A stretch of DNA of 64,000 nt from Acidobacteriota bacterium (GTDB lineage: Bacteria; Acidobacteriota; Terriglobia; Terriglobales; Acidobacteriaceae): NCBI GenBank assembly GCA_018268895.1, contig JAFDVP010000001.1:372001-436000 (forward strand), given 5' to 3'. The notes beneath the pieces are model-generated. The model was not told where the DNA came from. It worked only from the letters and a program-made list of their open reading frames with translations, and searched no databases. Made by a program: the position numbers and the translations under genes. Within the stretch, counting starts at the first letter, position 1, and the number at the start of each line of letters is the position of its first letter. Below are positions 27,509-36,649 of the stretch, one piece after another.

Positions 27509-29095
27509 ATGGCTGTTGTAGCCGGAGCTGATTTCGGAACGCTAAGCGTGCGTGTAACCTTGCTCGATTCGGAGAAAGGCAGGCTGGCTACGGCGTCGGC
27601 GGAGTATCCGCTGCACCGCCGGCGCGACGATCCCGACTTTGCAACGCAGTCGCACGAAGACCAGATGCAGGCGCTGGTCAAGGCGACGCGCGATGTCCTC
27701 GCACAGGCGGGTATCCGGGGCGAAGAAGTCATCTCGCTGGCGATCGACACCACAGGTTCGAGCGTCGTGGTTGTGGACAAGGACCTGCAACCGCTCGACG
27801 ACTACTATCTCTGGTGCGACCATCGCGCACTGCACGAAGCGCAGGAGATCACTCGCAAGGCGCACGAGACAAAGCTCGAGGCCATCGAATGGTGCGGCGG
27901 CGTCTACTCGCACGAGTGGGGATGGGCGAAGCTGCTGCATTGGCTGCGCCATGCAAGCGAAGAAAAGCGCGCCCGGTTCGCTACCGCCCTTGAACACTGC
28001 GACATGGTCGCAGCTACCCTTACCGGTGTCAAAGATCCGTCGGGGATCAAGCGCTCCGTCTGTGCCATGGGGCACAAGTGGATGTGGAATCCCAGGTGGG
28101 GAGGCCTGCCGTCACAGGAGTTTCTCACGTCAGTCGATCCGTTGTTGCGCGGCGTCCGCGAAAAGATCGGCGGTGAGTATCTGGCGTCAGATCGCATCTA
28201 CGGCAATCTCTCCCCGGAATGGGCGCAGAAGATGGGCCTGCCTGCTGGAATTCCCATCCCAGTCGGCGCATTCGACGCGCATTGGGACGCGCTTGGCGCG
28301 GGGTGCAGGCCGGGCGACGTCGTGAACGTCGTCGGCACATCGACCTGCATCATTGCCACGGCAGAGAAGACCGAGCTGGTGCCGGGTGTCTGCGGCATCG
28401 TTCCCGGCAGCGTCGACCCCACGCTTACGGGAATCGAAGCGGGCCTTTCAGCGGTAGGCGATATCTTCGACGCCATCGCGCGCCGCGCCGGAATGAAAGT
28501 GAAAGACCTGGCCAAAGGGTTAGAGGAATACAGGCCAGGCCAGACCGGCCTCCTGCGTTTCAGTTGGGACAACGGAGACCGCACCGTCCTCGTGAATCCC
28601 GAACTGGGCGGCATGACGCTTGGCTGGAACCTCGTTCACACAGCCCAGGACGAACTGTACGCGGCCATCGAAGGCACGGCATTTCACACGCGCATCATTC
28701 TTGAACGGATGGCCGGGCATGGTGTCCCCGTCGAGCGCGTCATCAACGGCGGAGGCATCCCACAGAACAACACGGTGCTGAACCAGATCTACGCGAACGT
28801 CCTGAACAAGCCTGTGCTGGTGCCAGACGGAACCCCCACGAGCCTGGGTTCCGGCATCGTAGCGTTGGCCGTGGCTGGCGTCTTCCCATCCATCGCCGCG
28901 GCACAGCAGAAACTCTGCCTGCCCTTCAAGACCTATCTGCCTGACTCAGGCGCAGTTGCGATCTACGAGCAGCTCTACCAGCTCTATCGCAAGATTTACT
29001 TCGCATTCGGAACAAGAGACGCCGCCGCCGTTCCACTCGGAGAGATTTTGCCGGAACTGAGGCGCATCGCTACGCTTGCCCGCAAGGCATACTGA
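27509..29095 (+). CDS. araB: Ribulokinase
   Basis: The 528-residue FGGY-family sugar kinase begins VVAGADFGTLSVRVTLLD (phosphate-1 motif), with AIDTTGSSVVVVDKD, the sugar-binding segment LWCDHRALHEAQEI, and ATP-site motifs NVVGTSTCIIAT and RVINGGGIPQNNTVLNQIYANVL. Ribulokinase-specific features are GAFDAHWDALGAG and DPSGIKRSVCAMGHKWMWN. It phosphorylates L-ribulose before AraD acts. GGGAGAAG lies just before the ATG. With araD it is an operon. The next downstream gene is 139 bp away. Confidence 0.95.
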   Translation: MAVVAGADFGTLSVRVTLLDSEKGRLATASAEYPLHRRRDDPDFATQSHEDQMQALVKATRDVLAQAGIRGEEVISLAIDTTGSSVVVVDKDLQPLDDYYLWCDHRALHEAQEITRKAHETKLEAIEWCGGVYSHEWGWAKLLHWLRHASEEKRARFATALEHCDMVAATLTGVKDPSGIKRSVCAMGHKWMWNPRWGGLPSQEFLTSVDPLLRGVREKIGGEYLASDRIYGNLSPEWAQKMGLPAGIPIPVGAFDAHWDALGAGCRPGDVVNVVGTSTCIIATAEKTELVPGVCGIVPGSVDPTLTGIEAGLSAVGDIFDAIARRAGMKVKDLAKGLEEYRPGQTGLLRFSWDNGDRTVLVNPELGGMTLGWNLVHTAQDELYAAIEGTAFHTRIILERMAGHGVPVERVINGGGIPQNNTVLNQIYANVLNKPVLVPDGTPTSLGSGIVALAVAGVFPSIAAAQQKLCLPFKTYLPDSGAVAIYEQLYQLYRKIYFAFGTRDAAAVPLGEILPELRRIATLARKAY

Positions 29096-29107
29096 AGTTC
29101 TGTTTGC

Positions 29108-29132
29108 TTAAGGGCATGGCTTCAGCGGTGCC
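29108..29132. repeat. Intergenic REP-like element, copy 1
   Basis: TTAAGGGCATGGCTTCAGC followed by GGTGCC. A near-identical 25-base copy lies at 34806-34830, differing at three positions. The core GGCATGGCTTCAGC-GTGCC is imperfectly palindromic, able to form a small hairpin. It follows araB directly. Confidence 0.6.
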
Positions 29133-29234
29133 ACGGCATTGCCTGGCGAAGAGATATTCTTTCCAGCCAGAGTTTCTGCGGTAGAGTGGGCATGACGGCC
29201 GGGCCCCTACTCCTTTAAGCACGAGGTCTCGTTC

Positions 29235-30791
29235 ATGGGAATCAGCAGGCGCCAATTTCTAACGCGTGTCGGGCAGGCGGGCGGATACAGCGCTGTCTTC
29301 ACAACCATGCAGTCGCTCGGGCTGATGCCGATGAAGGCCGAGCCTGTCGCCGCAATCGCTGCTGCGTCTGGAATTGGCAAAGGGATAAAGCTTGTGGTCC
29401 TGGGAGGCGGAGTTGCTGGGCTGGTCACCGCTTACGAGGCGAAGAAGCTTGGCTACGAAGTCACCCTGCTCGAAGCGCGCCACAGACCCGGCGGGCGCGC
29501 ATGGAGCGCGCGCAACGGCGATGTCGTCGAGTTCATCGACGGTACCACGCAACACGTCACATGGAGCGATGGCCTTTATCAGAACATGGGGCCGGCCAGG
29601 CTTCCGTCAATTCACGACACGATGCTGGGTTATTGCCGCGAGCTCAAAGTGCCCCTTGAAGTTGAGGTCAACACCACGCGCTCGTCGCTCCTGCAGAACG
29701 ACAAGGTCAACGGCGGCAAGCCGATCCTGCAGCGCAAGGTCGTCAACGATACCCGCGGTCAGGTCAGCGAACTGCTGTCGAAGGCAATCGCCGGTGGAGC
29801 GCTCGATCAGGACCTCTCCGCCGAAGATAAACAGCGCATGATCGAGGCCCTGAAGGTCTACGGTCCGTTGGACAGCGGCAGCAAATACAAGGGCTCCGAG
29901 CGTTCCCAGATCACTCGCTATCCCGGAGCCGGCCCTCGGACGCTCATCGTCGACGAGAACATCCTCGGAATCCACGACCTTCTCGACGGCAACTTCTGGG
30001 ACGCTGAACTCTACGAAGAGGCGATCGACTGGCAGGCAACCATGTTTCAGCCGGTCAATGGAATGCAGCAAATATCCTTTGCATTCGCCCGGTTGCTTAA
30101 TCCTGCCATCGTCTACGACGCTCCTGTCACTGAGATCGCCAAAACCGGCAAGAGAGTTCGAGTCGGATATTCCAGAAAAGGGACGACGAAGTACATCGAT
30201 GCGGACTACGCCGTATGTGCGATGCCGCTGACAATCCTCAAGAAGATCAAGGCAGACCTCGACCCTGAACACCGTGGAGCCGTCGATCGCGGCGGCGATA
30301 CCTATCAGGCTGCCTGCAAGATTCCCTGGGAGTCGCGACGCTTCTGGGAGATGGATTACAACATCTACGGCGGCCTGTCCTTCCTTGCCAGCGGGCCCAG
30401 CCCCGTCTGGTATCCCAGCGCAAACCTATTCTCCGACCGCGGTATCGTCGTGGCGGGTTACATGATGGAGAGCGAAGGAGGCTTCGACAAACTCTCCCTG
30501 CAGGAGAAGCTCGATGCCTCGCGCGCCTCGATCGAAAAGCTGCATCCCGGCCACGGGAAGGAGCTTGAGAAGCCCATTTTCTGCGGCTGGAAGCACGTCA
30601 AGTGGAACGAAGGCTCATGGATCGGTCAGATCTCACAGGCTGACTACGACACCATCACGCAACCCGACGGCCCAATCTACTTTGCCGGCGACCACACCAG
30701 CCACGTCGTTGGATGGCAGGAGGGTGCAGCCCTGAGCGGCAAGCGGGCTGTGCAGATGATCTGCGACAAAGTAAAAGCCGCTCGTGCTTGA
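29235..30791 (+). CDS. FAD-dependent amine oxidase, Tat-exported
   Basis: The 518-residue flavoprotein has a twin-arginine motif (SRRQFLT, 4-10) followed by a hydrophobic stretch to about residue 35. The FAD-binding Rossmann motif is LVVLGGGVAGLVTAYEAKK (53-71), and its ribose-binding Glu is at about 80 (LLEAR). RPGGRAWS follows, typical of flavin monoamine and L-amino-acid oxidases. The C-terminal FAD motif is IYFAGDHTSHVVGWQEGAALSG. It oxidises an amine or amino acid with release of peroxide, ammonia and an aldehyde or keto acid; specificity is unknown. Length and layout resemble bacterial L-amino-acid/monoamine oxidases. It is convergent with the M19 dipeptidase gene, 39 bp away. Confidence 0.9.
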   Translation: MGISRRQFLTRVGQAGGYSAVFTTMQSLGLMPMKAEPVAAIAAASGIGKGIKLVVLGGGVAGLVTAYEAKKLGYEVTLLEARHRPGGRAWSARNGDVVEFIDGTTQHVTWSDGLYQNMGPARLPSIHDTMLGYCRELKVPLEVEVNTTRSSLLQNDKVNGGKPILQRKVVNDTRGQVSELLSKAIAGGALDQDLSAEDKQRMIEALKVYGPLDSGSKYKGSERSQITRYPGAGPRTLIVDENILGIHDLLDGNFWDAELYEEAIDWQATMFQPVNGMQQISFAFARLLNPAIVYDAPVTEIAKTGKRVRVGYSRKGTTKYIDADYAVCAMPLTILKKIKADLDPEHRGAVDRGGDTYQAACKIPWESRRFWEMDYNIYGGLSFLASGPSPVWYPSANLFSDRGIVVAGYMMESEGGFDKLSLQEKLDASRASIEKLHPGHGKELEKPIFCGWKHVKWNEGSWIGQISQADYDTITQPDGPIYFAGDHTSHVVGWQEGAALSGKRAVQMICDKVKAARA

Positions 30792-30830
30792 GAGTAAGCT
30801 GCCGCTACCTCCAGCCCGCGCGATGTCTCC

Positions 30831-32087
30831 CTACTTTTTCGCTACGTCCGACTCAATCGCCGGAGTCCCCTTCAACTCCCGCGCCCGTTGTTCCACTGCG
30901 CGCATCACACGCAGCAGATTGCCCCCATAGATCTTCTTGATGTCCTGAGCGGAGTAGCCCTTTTCAAGCAAAGCCCGCGTCAGGGCAGGGAACTTGTTAT
31001 AAGAATCAAGGTCCGGCGGGACGCAGCTCACGCCATCGAAGTCCGTGCCGATGCCGACATGGTCGATGCCGCCAACCTTGACTCCGTGATCGATCTGGGC
31101 CACAACATCCGCCAGCGTTGCGGGAGGAACCTTCTCTTTGAACTCGGCCTGTAGCTTCTCCATCGCAGCCGCTTTAGCGGCAGGGTCCTCGATCTTGCGC
31201 GCAGCCGCATACTGGTCGCGCATCGACGCCCGCACCGACTTCGACTCGTCGTAGTAGCGCTCCGAAAGAAACTCGCAGCCGAAGTTAATCTGCATGACGC
31301 CCCCCTTCGCCGCCAGTGCCTTAATCATCTCGTCAGTCATGTTGCGCGTGTAGTTCACAACGGCCCGGCACCCCGAATGCGATGCAATCAGCGGTGCCGT
31401 CGAGGTTTCAAGCGCATCCCAGAATGTCTTGTCCGCGGTGTGAGAGATATCGACCATCATGCCGAGGCGGTTCATCTCTCGCACGACATCTTTGCCAAAC
31501 GGTGTAAGCCCATTGTGGTGCGCCACCTTGGGGTTGTCGGCATCGCCCTGGGAGTCGGCCCAATTGTTTGTGTTGAAGTGCGTCAGCGTCATATAGCGCA
31601 CACCGAGCGCATAGTAGTCCCGCAGCAGCCGCAGCGAATCCTCGATGGCATGGCCGCCCTCAATGCCCATCAGTGCCGCGATCCTATGCTCCTTGTGGGC
31701 GCGAACAATGTCCGCTGCTGTTGTCGCAAAGACGAACTCGTTCGGGTGCTTGGCGATGACGTCGGTCCGCACGGTGTCGATCATCTGCAGAGCGCGATTG
31801 GCGGAGTGGTTCCCGTTGACGTAGTCCGCGCTCACGTACACGGCAAAAAACTCCGCCCCAAGAAACCCCTTCATGCGCGGCAGGTCAGTCTCACCCTCCT
31901 TGTTTGGCGTGGCAATGTCGTAGCCATCCACCGTGAGCGATGGAATGTCGTTATGCGTGTCGATCAGGATGGCGTCGCGCGTAATGCGATCGACCTCTGC
32001 CTGCGTGACCTTGCGCTGCTGCGCGGCAAGGGGAAGTGCAACGAGCGAGAGAACGGCAAAGCTGTACACATGGCGGCTAATCGGCAA
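30831..32087 (-). CDS. Membrane dipeptidase, peptidase family M19, exported
   Basis: The product is 418 residues if the TTG at 32087 is used. That start has GGAAGAGG 7 bases upstream and immediately precedes a signal peptide (SRHVYSFAVLSLVALPLAAQ); a longer frame begins at 32219 but its extra 44 residues are not signal-like. Zinc ligands appear in order: LIDTHNDIPSL, EGGHAIEDSL, VDISHTADKTFW and SHSGCRAV, with HVGIGTDFDG later. It hydrolyses dipeptides in the periplasm, as renal-dipeptidase-type enzymes do. It could accept other small substrates with a similar amide bond. The use of a TTG start is inferred. Confidence 0.88.
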   Translation of the reverse strand: MPISRHVYSFAVLSLVALPLAAQQRKVTQAEVDRITRDAILIDTHNDIPSLTVDGYDIATPNKEGETDLPRMKGFLGAEFFAVYVSADYVNGNHSANRALQMIDTVRTDVIAKHPNEFVFATTAADIVRAHKEHRIAALMGIEGGHAIEDSLRLLRDYYALGVRYMTLTHFNTNNWADSQGDADNPKVAHHNGLTPFGKDVVREMNRLGMMVDISHTADKTFWDALETSTAPLIASHSGCRAVVNYTRNMTDEMIKALAAKGGVMQINFGCEFLSERYYDESKSVRASMRDQYAAARKIEDPAAKAAAMEKLQAEFKEKVPPATLADVVAQIDHGVKVGGIDHVGIGTDFDGVSCVPPDLDSYNKFPALTRALLEKGYSAQDIKKIYGGNLLRVMRAVEQRARELKGTPAIESDVAKK

Positions 32088-32463
32088 GGCGAAACCTCTT
32101 CCGTTGAAGTGAGTACCTTCCACAATAAAAGCAAAACGTCTGTCTGAGGCGGGCGCGGAAGAAAAGATATCTGCTCGCCAAAAGATTTCTCTCTGGAACA
32201 ATCGTTCGTGCAATTCCATGGTGAATCGATAAGGTTCTCGTTTCAGTGCCGATTCGTAAGCGCTTCAGTTGACAGTGGTAGAACCTGTTGGCTAAAGTCG
32301 CAATCTAACGGGTTCCGCGAAAAGAACAACGCATAAACGGGGCATCGAGCTTTGAAAGCGAAGCCTCCGCGGGGCCGTCTATGCAACATCATGCAGGTAT
32401 ATTCCAACTAAGACCACATTGTGGAGCAGTTGCCGGAGTTGATCTCCCGCACGGAGGAGTTTG
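32088..32463. other. Intergenic region between the dipeptidase and gnd
   Basis: The 376-bp divergent gap contains the gnd promoter (listed separately) and, near its left edge, the dipeptidase leader. I see no further repeat, tRNA or supported coding region in it. Confidence 0.5.
32269..32298 (+). promoter_or_regulatory. Probable sigma-70 promoter of gnd
   Basis: A perfect TTGACA at 32269-32274 is followed after 18 bp by TAAAGT at 32293-32298, which matches TATAAT at four positions. It lies about 165 bp before the gnd start. Confidence 0.5.
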
Positions 32464-33924
32464 ATGTCTGAAGGAACTTGCGATATCGGTTTGGTGGGTT
32501 TGGCGGTCATGGGCCAGAACCTGGTTCTTAACATGAATGACCATGGCTATAAGGTTGCGGTCTTCAATCGGACGACCTCGAAGGTCGATGACTTCGTCAA
32601 CAACGAGGCCAAGGGAACTCAGGTTGTCGGCGCACACTCGGCAGAGGAACTATGCAAGCTCTTGAAGCGCCCTCGCCGCGTCATGCTGATGGTCAAGGCC
32701 GGTGACGTCGTCGACCAGACGATTGAACATGTGCTGCCCTATCTCGAGAAGGGCGACATCATCATCGATGGCGGAAACTCGCTCTTCACCGACACCAACC
32801 GTCGCACCAAAGAGCTCGCCGACAAAGGCATCCTGTTCATCGGCACCGGCGTGTCGGGCGGAGAAGAAGGGGCCCGTTTCGGCCCATCGATCATGCCCGG
32901 AGGAAACGCCGCTGCCTGGCCTCACGTAAAGGAGATCTTCCAGGCCATCTCGGCCAAGGTCGAAGACGGCACTCCGTGCTGCGACTGGGTCGGCCAGGAT
33001 GGCGCCGGCCACTACGTGAAGATGGTGCACAACGGCATCGAGTACGGCGACATCCAGCTCATCTGCGAGGCATATCAGCTCTTGAAGGAAGCGCTCGGCC
33101 TCTCCGCCGACGAACTTGCAGAGATCTTCGCCGAGTGGAACAAGGGCGAACTGGACAGCTACCTCATCGAGATCACCGCCGAGATCTTCGCCAAGAAGGA
33201 CGACGACGGCAAGCCTCTGATCGACAAGATCCTCGACACCGCCGGACAGAAGGGAACCGGAAAATGGACCGCAATCTCCGCGCTCGATCTTGGTCAGCCG
33301 GTTACGCTGATCGGCGAGAGCGTCTTTGCGCGCTGCCTGTCGGCGCTCAAGGACGAGCGAGTTGCGGCTTCCAAAGTCCTCGAAGGGCCGAAGAAGGTCC
33401 TTACCGTCTCCGAGAAGAAGGAGTTCATCGAAGACGTTCGTCGCGCTCTCTACTGCTCCAAGATGGTCAGCTACGCTCAGGGTTACATGCTGCTGCGCGC
33501 GGTTGAGAAGGAGCAGAACTGGGACCTGAACATGGGCGGCATCGCGCTGATGTGGCGCGGCGGCTGCATCATCCGCAGTGTCTTCCTGGGCAATATCAAG
33601 GCGGCGTTCGACAAGAACCCCAAACTCGAGAACCTGCTGCTCGACGGCTTCTTCTCCGGCGCGTTGAACAAATACGGCTGGTCGTGGCGCAAGGCCGTCA
33701 TCCACGCCATCGAGATCGGCATCCCCATGCCGGCCTTCTCAACCGCGCTCTCCTTCTACGATGGCTACCGGACAGCGAGCCTTCCTGCAAACCTGTTGCA
33801 GGCTCAACGCGACTTCTTCGGTGCGCATACCTACGAGCGTGTCGACAAGCCGCGCGGCGAGTTCTTCCACACCAACTGGACAGGCCGTGGTGGAAGAGTG
33901 TCGTCAACCACCTATAACGCGTAA
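32464..33924 (+). CDS. gnd: 6-phosphogluconate dehydrogenase (decarboxylating)
   Basis: The 486-residue enzyme of the oxidative pentose phosphate pathway converts 6-phosphogluconate to ribulose 5-phosphate with NADPH and CO2. The dinucleotide motif GLAVMGQNLVLN is near residues 10-21 and VFNRTTSK at 34-41. The substrate site is visible as GVSGGEEGARFGPSIMPGG and the catalytic lysine/histidine region as GHYVKMVHNGIEYGDIQLICEAY. The C-terminal helical domain ends with the R/H-rich tail HTNWTGRGG. The ATG at 32464 follows GGAGGAG with good spacing; an in-frame TTG sits just before it. Length is the long (approximately 470-480 residue) form. It is followed by a terminator. Confidence 0.96.
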   Translation: MSEGTCDIGLVGLAVMGQNLVLNMNDHGYKVAVFNRTTSKVDDFVNNEAKGTQVVGAHSAEELCKLLKRPRRVMLMVKAGDVVDQTIEHVLPYLEKGDIIIDGGNSLFTDTNRRTKELADKGILFIGTGVSGGEEGARFGPSIMPGGNAAAWPHVKEIFQAISAKVEDGTPCCDWVGQDGAGHYVKMVHNGIEYGDIQLICEAYQLLKEALGLSADELAEIFAEWNKGELDSYLIEITAEIFAKKDDDGKPLIDKILDTAGQKGTGKWTAISALDLGQPVTLIGESVFARCLSALKDERVAASKVLEGPKKVLTVSEKKEFIEDVRRALYCSKMVSYAQGYMLLRAVEKEQNWDLNMGGIALMWRGGCIIRSVFLGNIKAAFDKNPKLENLLLDGFFSGALNKYGWSWRKAVIHAIEIGIPMPAFSTALSFYDGYRTASLPANLLQAQRDFFGAHTYERVDKPRGEFFHTNWTGRGGRVSSTTYNA

Positions 33925-33946
33925 ACGAGAGACGTCCCAACAGACA

Positions 33947-33978
33947 AAGGGCGGGCCATGGCGGCTCGCCCTTCTGTT
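33947..33978 (+). terminator. Terminator of gnd
   Basis: AAGGGCG (33947-33953) pairs with CGCCCTT (33967-33973), with an inner GCC/GGC pairing, followed by CTGTT. Confidence 0.6.
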
Positions 33979-34024
33979 CAGCTCATCAGGCCTGGGCTCC
34001 TGATATCTCTAAAATTCTTTCGAG

Positions 34025-34297
34025 TTACTGCAAACGCTGCCAGGCGTCGTAGGTAAAGATGCCCACAATGGCAACCGTCATCGCGGCTGCTGCAACACCC
34101 AGCACACGAACGATGGGTTGAATCTGGTTGACCTTCCGAACGATCTCGTTCTGTTCGTGTTGTTCATGAGATTCGGTATCGCTCAGAAAGAGTTGGTCTT
34201 CTTCATAACGTGTAAGTTGACCGCGGTAAGCGAGTAGCGCGAGAAAACAGGCTGCCACTACTCCCCAGATGATGAGCATGATTGGAATTGCACTCAT
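34025..34297 (-). CDS. Small membrane protein with N- and C-terminal helices
   Basis: A 90-residue product from ATG 34297, which has GGAGGAAG 5-6 bases upstream. Two hydrophobic helices (about residues 4-24 and 64-83) flank a charged, acidic and His/Glu/Gln-rich middle (RYEEDQLFLSDTESHEQHEQNE). I recognise no family. An upstream extension to 34429 is unlikely given the ribosome-binding site. Its neighbour at 34482 is another small membrane protein on the same strand, 184 bp away. Confidence 0.7.
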   Translation of the reverse strand: MSAIPIMLIIWGVVAACFLALLAYRGQLTRYEEDQLFLSDTESHEQHEQNEIVRKVNQIQPIVRVLGVAAAAMTVAIVGIFTYDAWQRLQ

Positions 34298-34481
34298 AGA
34301 TGCTTCCTCCACCCTTAAGGGTCGAACGACATTGGGCGATCCCGGAACTGGCGGGTACGGGCCGGCAGCATGCTCGTATCGACAGCGGGGGTAGCCGTCC
34401 GACGGAATCATACGCCTGCCGGGAAACAATGAACCAGCTTTTTACAACCAACGAACTCAGGAAGTGACAGTTCGGCGCCTC

Positions 34482-34658
34482 CTAGTGACGGGCCAGCAGG
34501 TAGATAGCGATACCTGCAATCGCCGCCACCAGCAGGATGACCAGACCCATCAAAGTAGCGATAAACTTCGCCGCGCGATCCCGCGCCTCCGCAGAGGGCT
34601 GCGTGATGCCAAAGGTATTGATAAAGGCATTTGCGAGAAAGAGCAGCGGTTTCATCAT
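34482..34658 (-). CDS. Small membrane protein, hypothetical
   Basis: A 58-residue product from ATG 34658, or 57 residues from the adjacent ATG 34655; GGAAG precedes them and fits the second better. The N-terminal half is amphipathic (KPLLFLANAFINTFGITQPSAE) and a single helix occupies about 34-55 (ATLMGLVILLVAAIAGIAIY). No family is recognised. Confidence 0.6.
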   Translation of the reverse strand: MMKPLLFLANAFINTFGITQPSAEARDRAAKFIATLMGLVILLVAAIAGIAIYLLARH

Positions 34659-34805
34659 CTTCCATTCCAGACCTGCGCCATGTTTTTGCGGTCGTTTGTT
34701 GCACCTGCATCCCCTTACAGGGTGGCGCATCTATTTAAGATATCAGGCAGATTCCGCTATGGAACAGTTGCCTGGCAGCTCGGTAGCGGGATCGGCTCGG
34801 TTTTG

Positions 34806-34830
34806 TTAAGGGCACGGCTTCAGCCATGCC
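34806..34830. repeat. Intergenic REP-like element, copy 2
   Basis: TTAAGGGCACGGCTTCAGCC followed by ATGCC, nearly the same as 29108-29132. It lies about 80 bp upstream of the A-type carrier gene. Confidence 0.6.
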
Positions 34831-34911
34831 GCAAAGACCTGGTGGTTTTCGACTTGCTCCTCCCAATAGCTGGGGCATACACTTAAGAAGGTTCTGAATT
34901 AAGGAGATTCA

Positions 34912-35298
34912 ATGTCTACTGCAACCGTTACCCCTACCGCTGAAGTTGTTACCGGTGCCCCTGTTTCGACGCAGCCGGTCACCCTTACCCCTGCGGCAAT
35001 CGCCAAGGTGAAGGAGATCATGGGCGGGCAGGATCCGGTTCCAGCCGGCCTGCGGATCGGCGTTGTAGGCGGTGGCTGCTCCGGCTTCCAGTACTCCATG
35101 TCGTTCGAAAACCAGGCTGGCATGATGGACAAGGTCTATAAGTTCGACGATCTGAAGGTCTTCGTCGACGCCACCTCGGCCATGTATCTGCAAAACTGCA
35201 CGGTCGACTACGTGGAAACCCTCGAAGCGGCGGGCTTCAAGTTTGAGAATGCAGCCGTGAAGTCAACCTGCGGTTGCGGATCCAGCTTCAGCGTCTGA
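34912..35298 (+). CDS. erpA: A-type iron-sulfur carrier (HesB/IscA/ErpA family)
   Basis: The 128-residue protein has an Ala/Thr/Val/Pro-rich N-terminal extension of about 23 residues. The HesB fold follows, with the three cluster-binding cysteines in GGGCSGFQYSM and in STCGCGSSF. It carries or inserts Fe-S clusters into target apoproteins. A strong AAGGAG precedes the ATG. No isc or suf genes are next to it. The name erpA rather than iscA is a judgement from isolated context; functional assignment among A-type proteins is not possible by eye. A terminator follows. Confidence 0.88.
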   Translation: MSTATVTPTAEVVTGAPVSTQPVTLTPAAIAKVKEIMGGQDPVPAGLRIGVVGGGCSGFQYSMSFENQAGMMDKVYKFDDLKVFVDATSAMYLQNCTVDYVETLEAAGFKFENAAVKSTCGCGSSFSV

Positions 35299-35325
35299 AT
35301 GATTGAACGCTTTGATCGAAGCGGG

Positions 35326-35349
35326 GCCCCGGCGATGCCGGGGCTTTTT
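35326..35349 (+). terminator. Terminator of the A-type carrier gene
   Basis: A perfect 8-bp stem, GCCCCGGC/GCCGGGGC with a GAT loop (35326-35344), is followed by TTTTT (35345-35349). Confidence 0.92.
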
Positions 35350-35444
35350 GCTGCCCTAAAAGTGCAAGCGGCGAATCTGTTACGTCAACGTCTAAGATTG
35401 GGACAAGGCAATATCCTGCTGACAGGAGCTTTTAATCACACGGT

Positions 35445-36644
35445 ATGAATGAGTTTGTCGTTCGGCTGTCGGATGAGCGGGGTCGCATTCAGGAGCAGAC
35501 CTATTCGGCTGCGACCGCCGAGGAGCTGCGCGCGCGCTTCACCCAGGCAGGCTACTATGTCTACTCGGTCAAGGCGAAGGGCGCACTGTCTTCCGCCGGA
35601 CGCAAAAAGGTCAAACTCGATAACTTCCTCATCTTCAACCAGCAGTTTCTGACGCTCATCCGCGCCGGCCTTCCCATTCTCGGTTCGCTGGAGTTGCTGG
35701 GACGGCGGCAGAAGGTGGCGCACTTTCGCGCTCAGCTTGAAGACGTCGCCGCGCGCGTAAAAACCGGCGAGTCGATCTCTCAGGCATTCGAGGCGCAGGG
35801 CGGGTTCCCGGTCGTCTACACGACCACGCTTCTGGCAGGGGAGCGCTCAGGCAACCTCGAGGAGGTCCTCGATCGCTACCTCAGCTTTCAGCGTGTCTCC
35901 CTCACCTTCCGCAAGAAGTTAAAGGCGAGCCTAATCTACCCGGCTCTACTGGTCATCGTCGTTATAGGGCTGTTTATTTTTCTCATCACATTTGTCGTCC
36001 CACGTTTCGCGCAGCTCTATGAGCAGCTCGGAACGCAGCTTCCTGCGTTGACGACTTTTCTCCTCAGTCTCGGCCAGAACGCCCAGCGCTACGGCATCTA
36101 CTTCGCAGCCGTGCTCGGCGGTCTCGGCTTCCTCTTCTACCGCTGGACAAAGACCGATGCAGGGGCCAACGCTGTGGACAGAGTGCGCATCGGTCTTCCA
36201 ATCTTTGGCCCTGTCTGGCTCAAGTACCAGGTAGGACTCTTCTCTCGCACGCTCTCCACTCTGCTGACCGGCGGCCTTCCCCTGGTCCCCTCGTTGGAGA
36301 CGGCCGCCAAATCCATCGACTCGCGCCAGGTTGCGAATGCCGTCTTCAAGTCGGTAGAGACCGTCCGCGAGGGCAAAGGCCTTGCAAGAAGCCTAGAACA
36401 GACAAAGGCATTCCCTGAACTTGCAATCGAGATGATTGAGGTCGGCGAATCGACCGGAGCGCTCCCGCAGATGTTGAACTCCGTGGCGGAGTTCTTTGAA
36501 GAAGATGTCCAGACCAACCTGACTGCGGCAATGAGCCTGATCGAGCCGCTGATCCTCATCGTCATGGGCGTTGTGGTCGTAACAATTTTGATTGCCCTCT
36601 ATCTGCCCATCTTCAGCCTAAGCGCCGGTGGAACAACAAACTAG
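35445..36644 (+). CDS. pilC: Type IV pilus/type II secretion inner-membrane platform protein (PilC/GspF)
   Basis: The 399-residue protein has the two-fold T2SF layout: a cytoplasmic start (1-65), T2SF domain 1 (about 66-190) with FNQQFLTLIRAGLPILGSLELL, helices at about 170-195 and 215-240, and domain 2 (about 265-390) with FSRTLSTLLTGGLPLVPSLETAAKS and a last helix. The N-terminal 60 residues (SDERGRIQEQTYSAATAEELRARF) are typical of PilC. It forms the membrane platform worked by PilB-type ATPases. It stands apart from the pilB operon at 38852, with two minus-strand genes between. The gene is convergent with the cupin-like gene and ends in a bidirectional terminator. Confidence 0.92.
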   Translation: MNEFVVRLSDERGRIQEQTYSAATAEELRARFTQAGYYVYSVKAKGALSSAGRKKVKLDNFLIFNQQFLTLIRAGLPILGSLELLGRRQKVAHFRAQLEDVAARVKTGESISQAFEAQGGFPVVYTTTLLAGERSGNLEEVLDRYLSFQRVSLTFRKKLKASLIYPALLVIVVIGLFIFLITFVVPRFAQLYEQLGTQLPALTTFLLSLGQNAQRYGIYFAAVLGGLGFLFYRWTKTDAGANAVDRVRIGLPIFGPVWLKYQVGLFSRTLSTLLTGGLPLVPSLETAAKSIDSRQVANAVFKSVETVREGKGLARSLEQTKAFPELAIEMIEVGESTGALPQMLNSVAEFFEEDVQTNLTAAMSLIEPLILIVMGVVVVTILIALYLPIFSLSAGGTTN

Positions 36645-36649
36645 AGCAG

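Noticed and set aside
32650..33705. Minus-strand open frame opposite gnd
   Set aside because: Shadow of Gnd with Asp/Val/Leu bias; no start signal.
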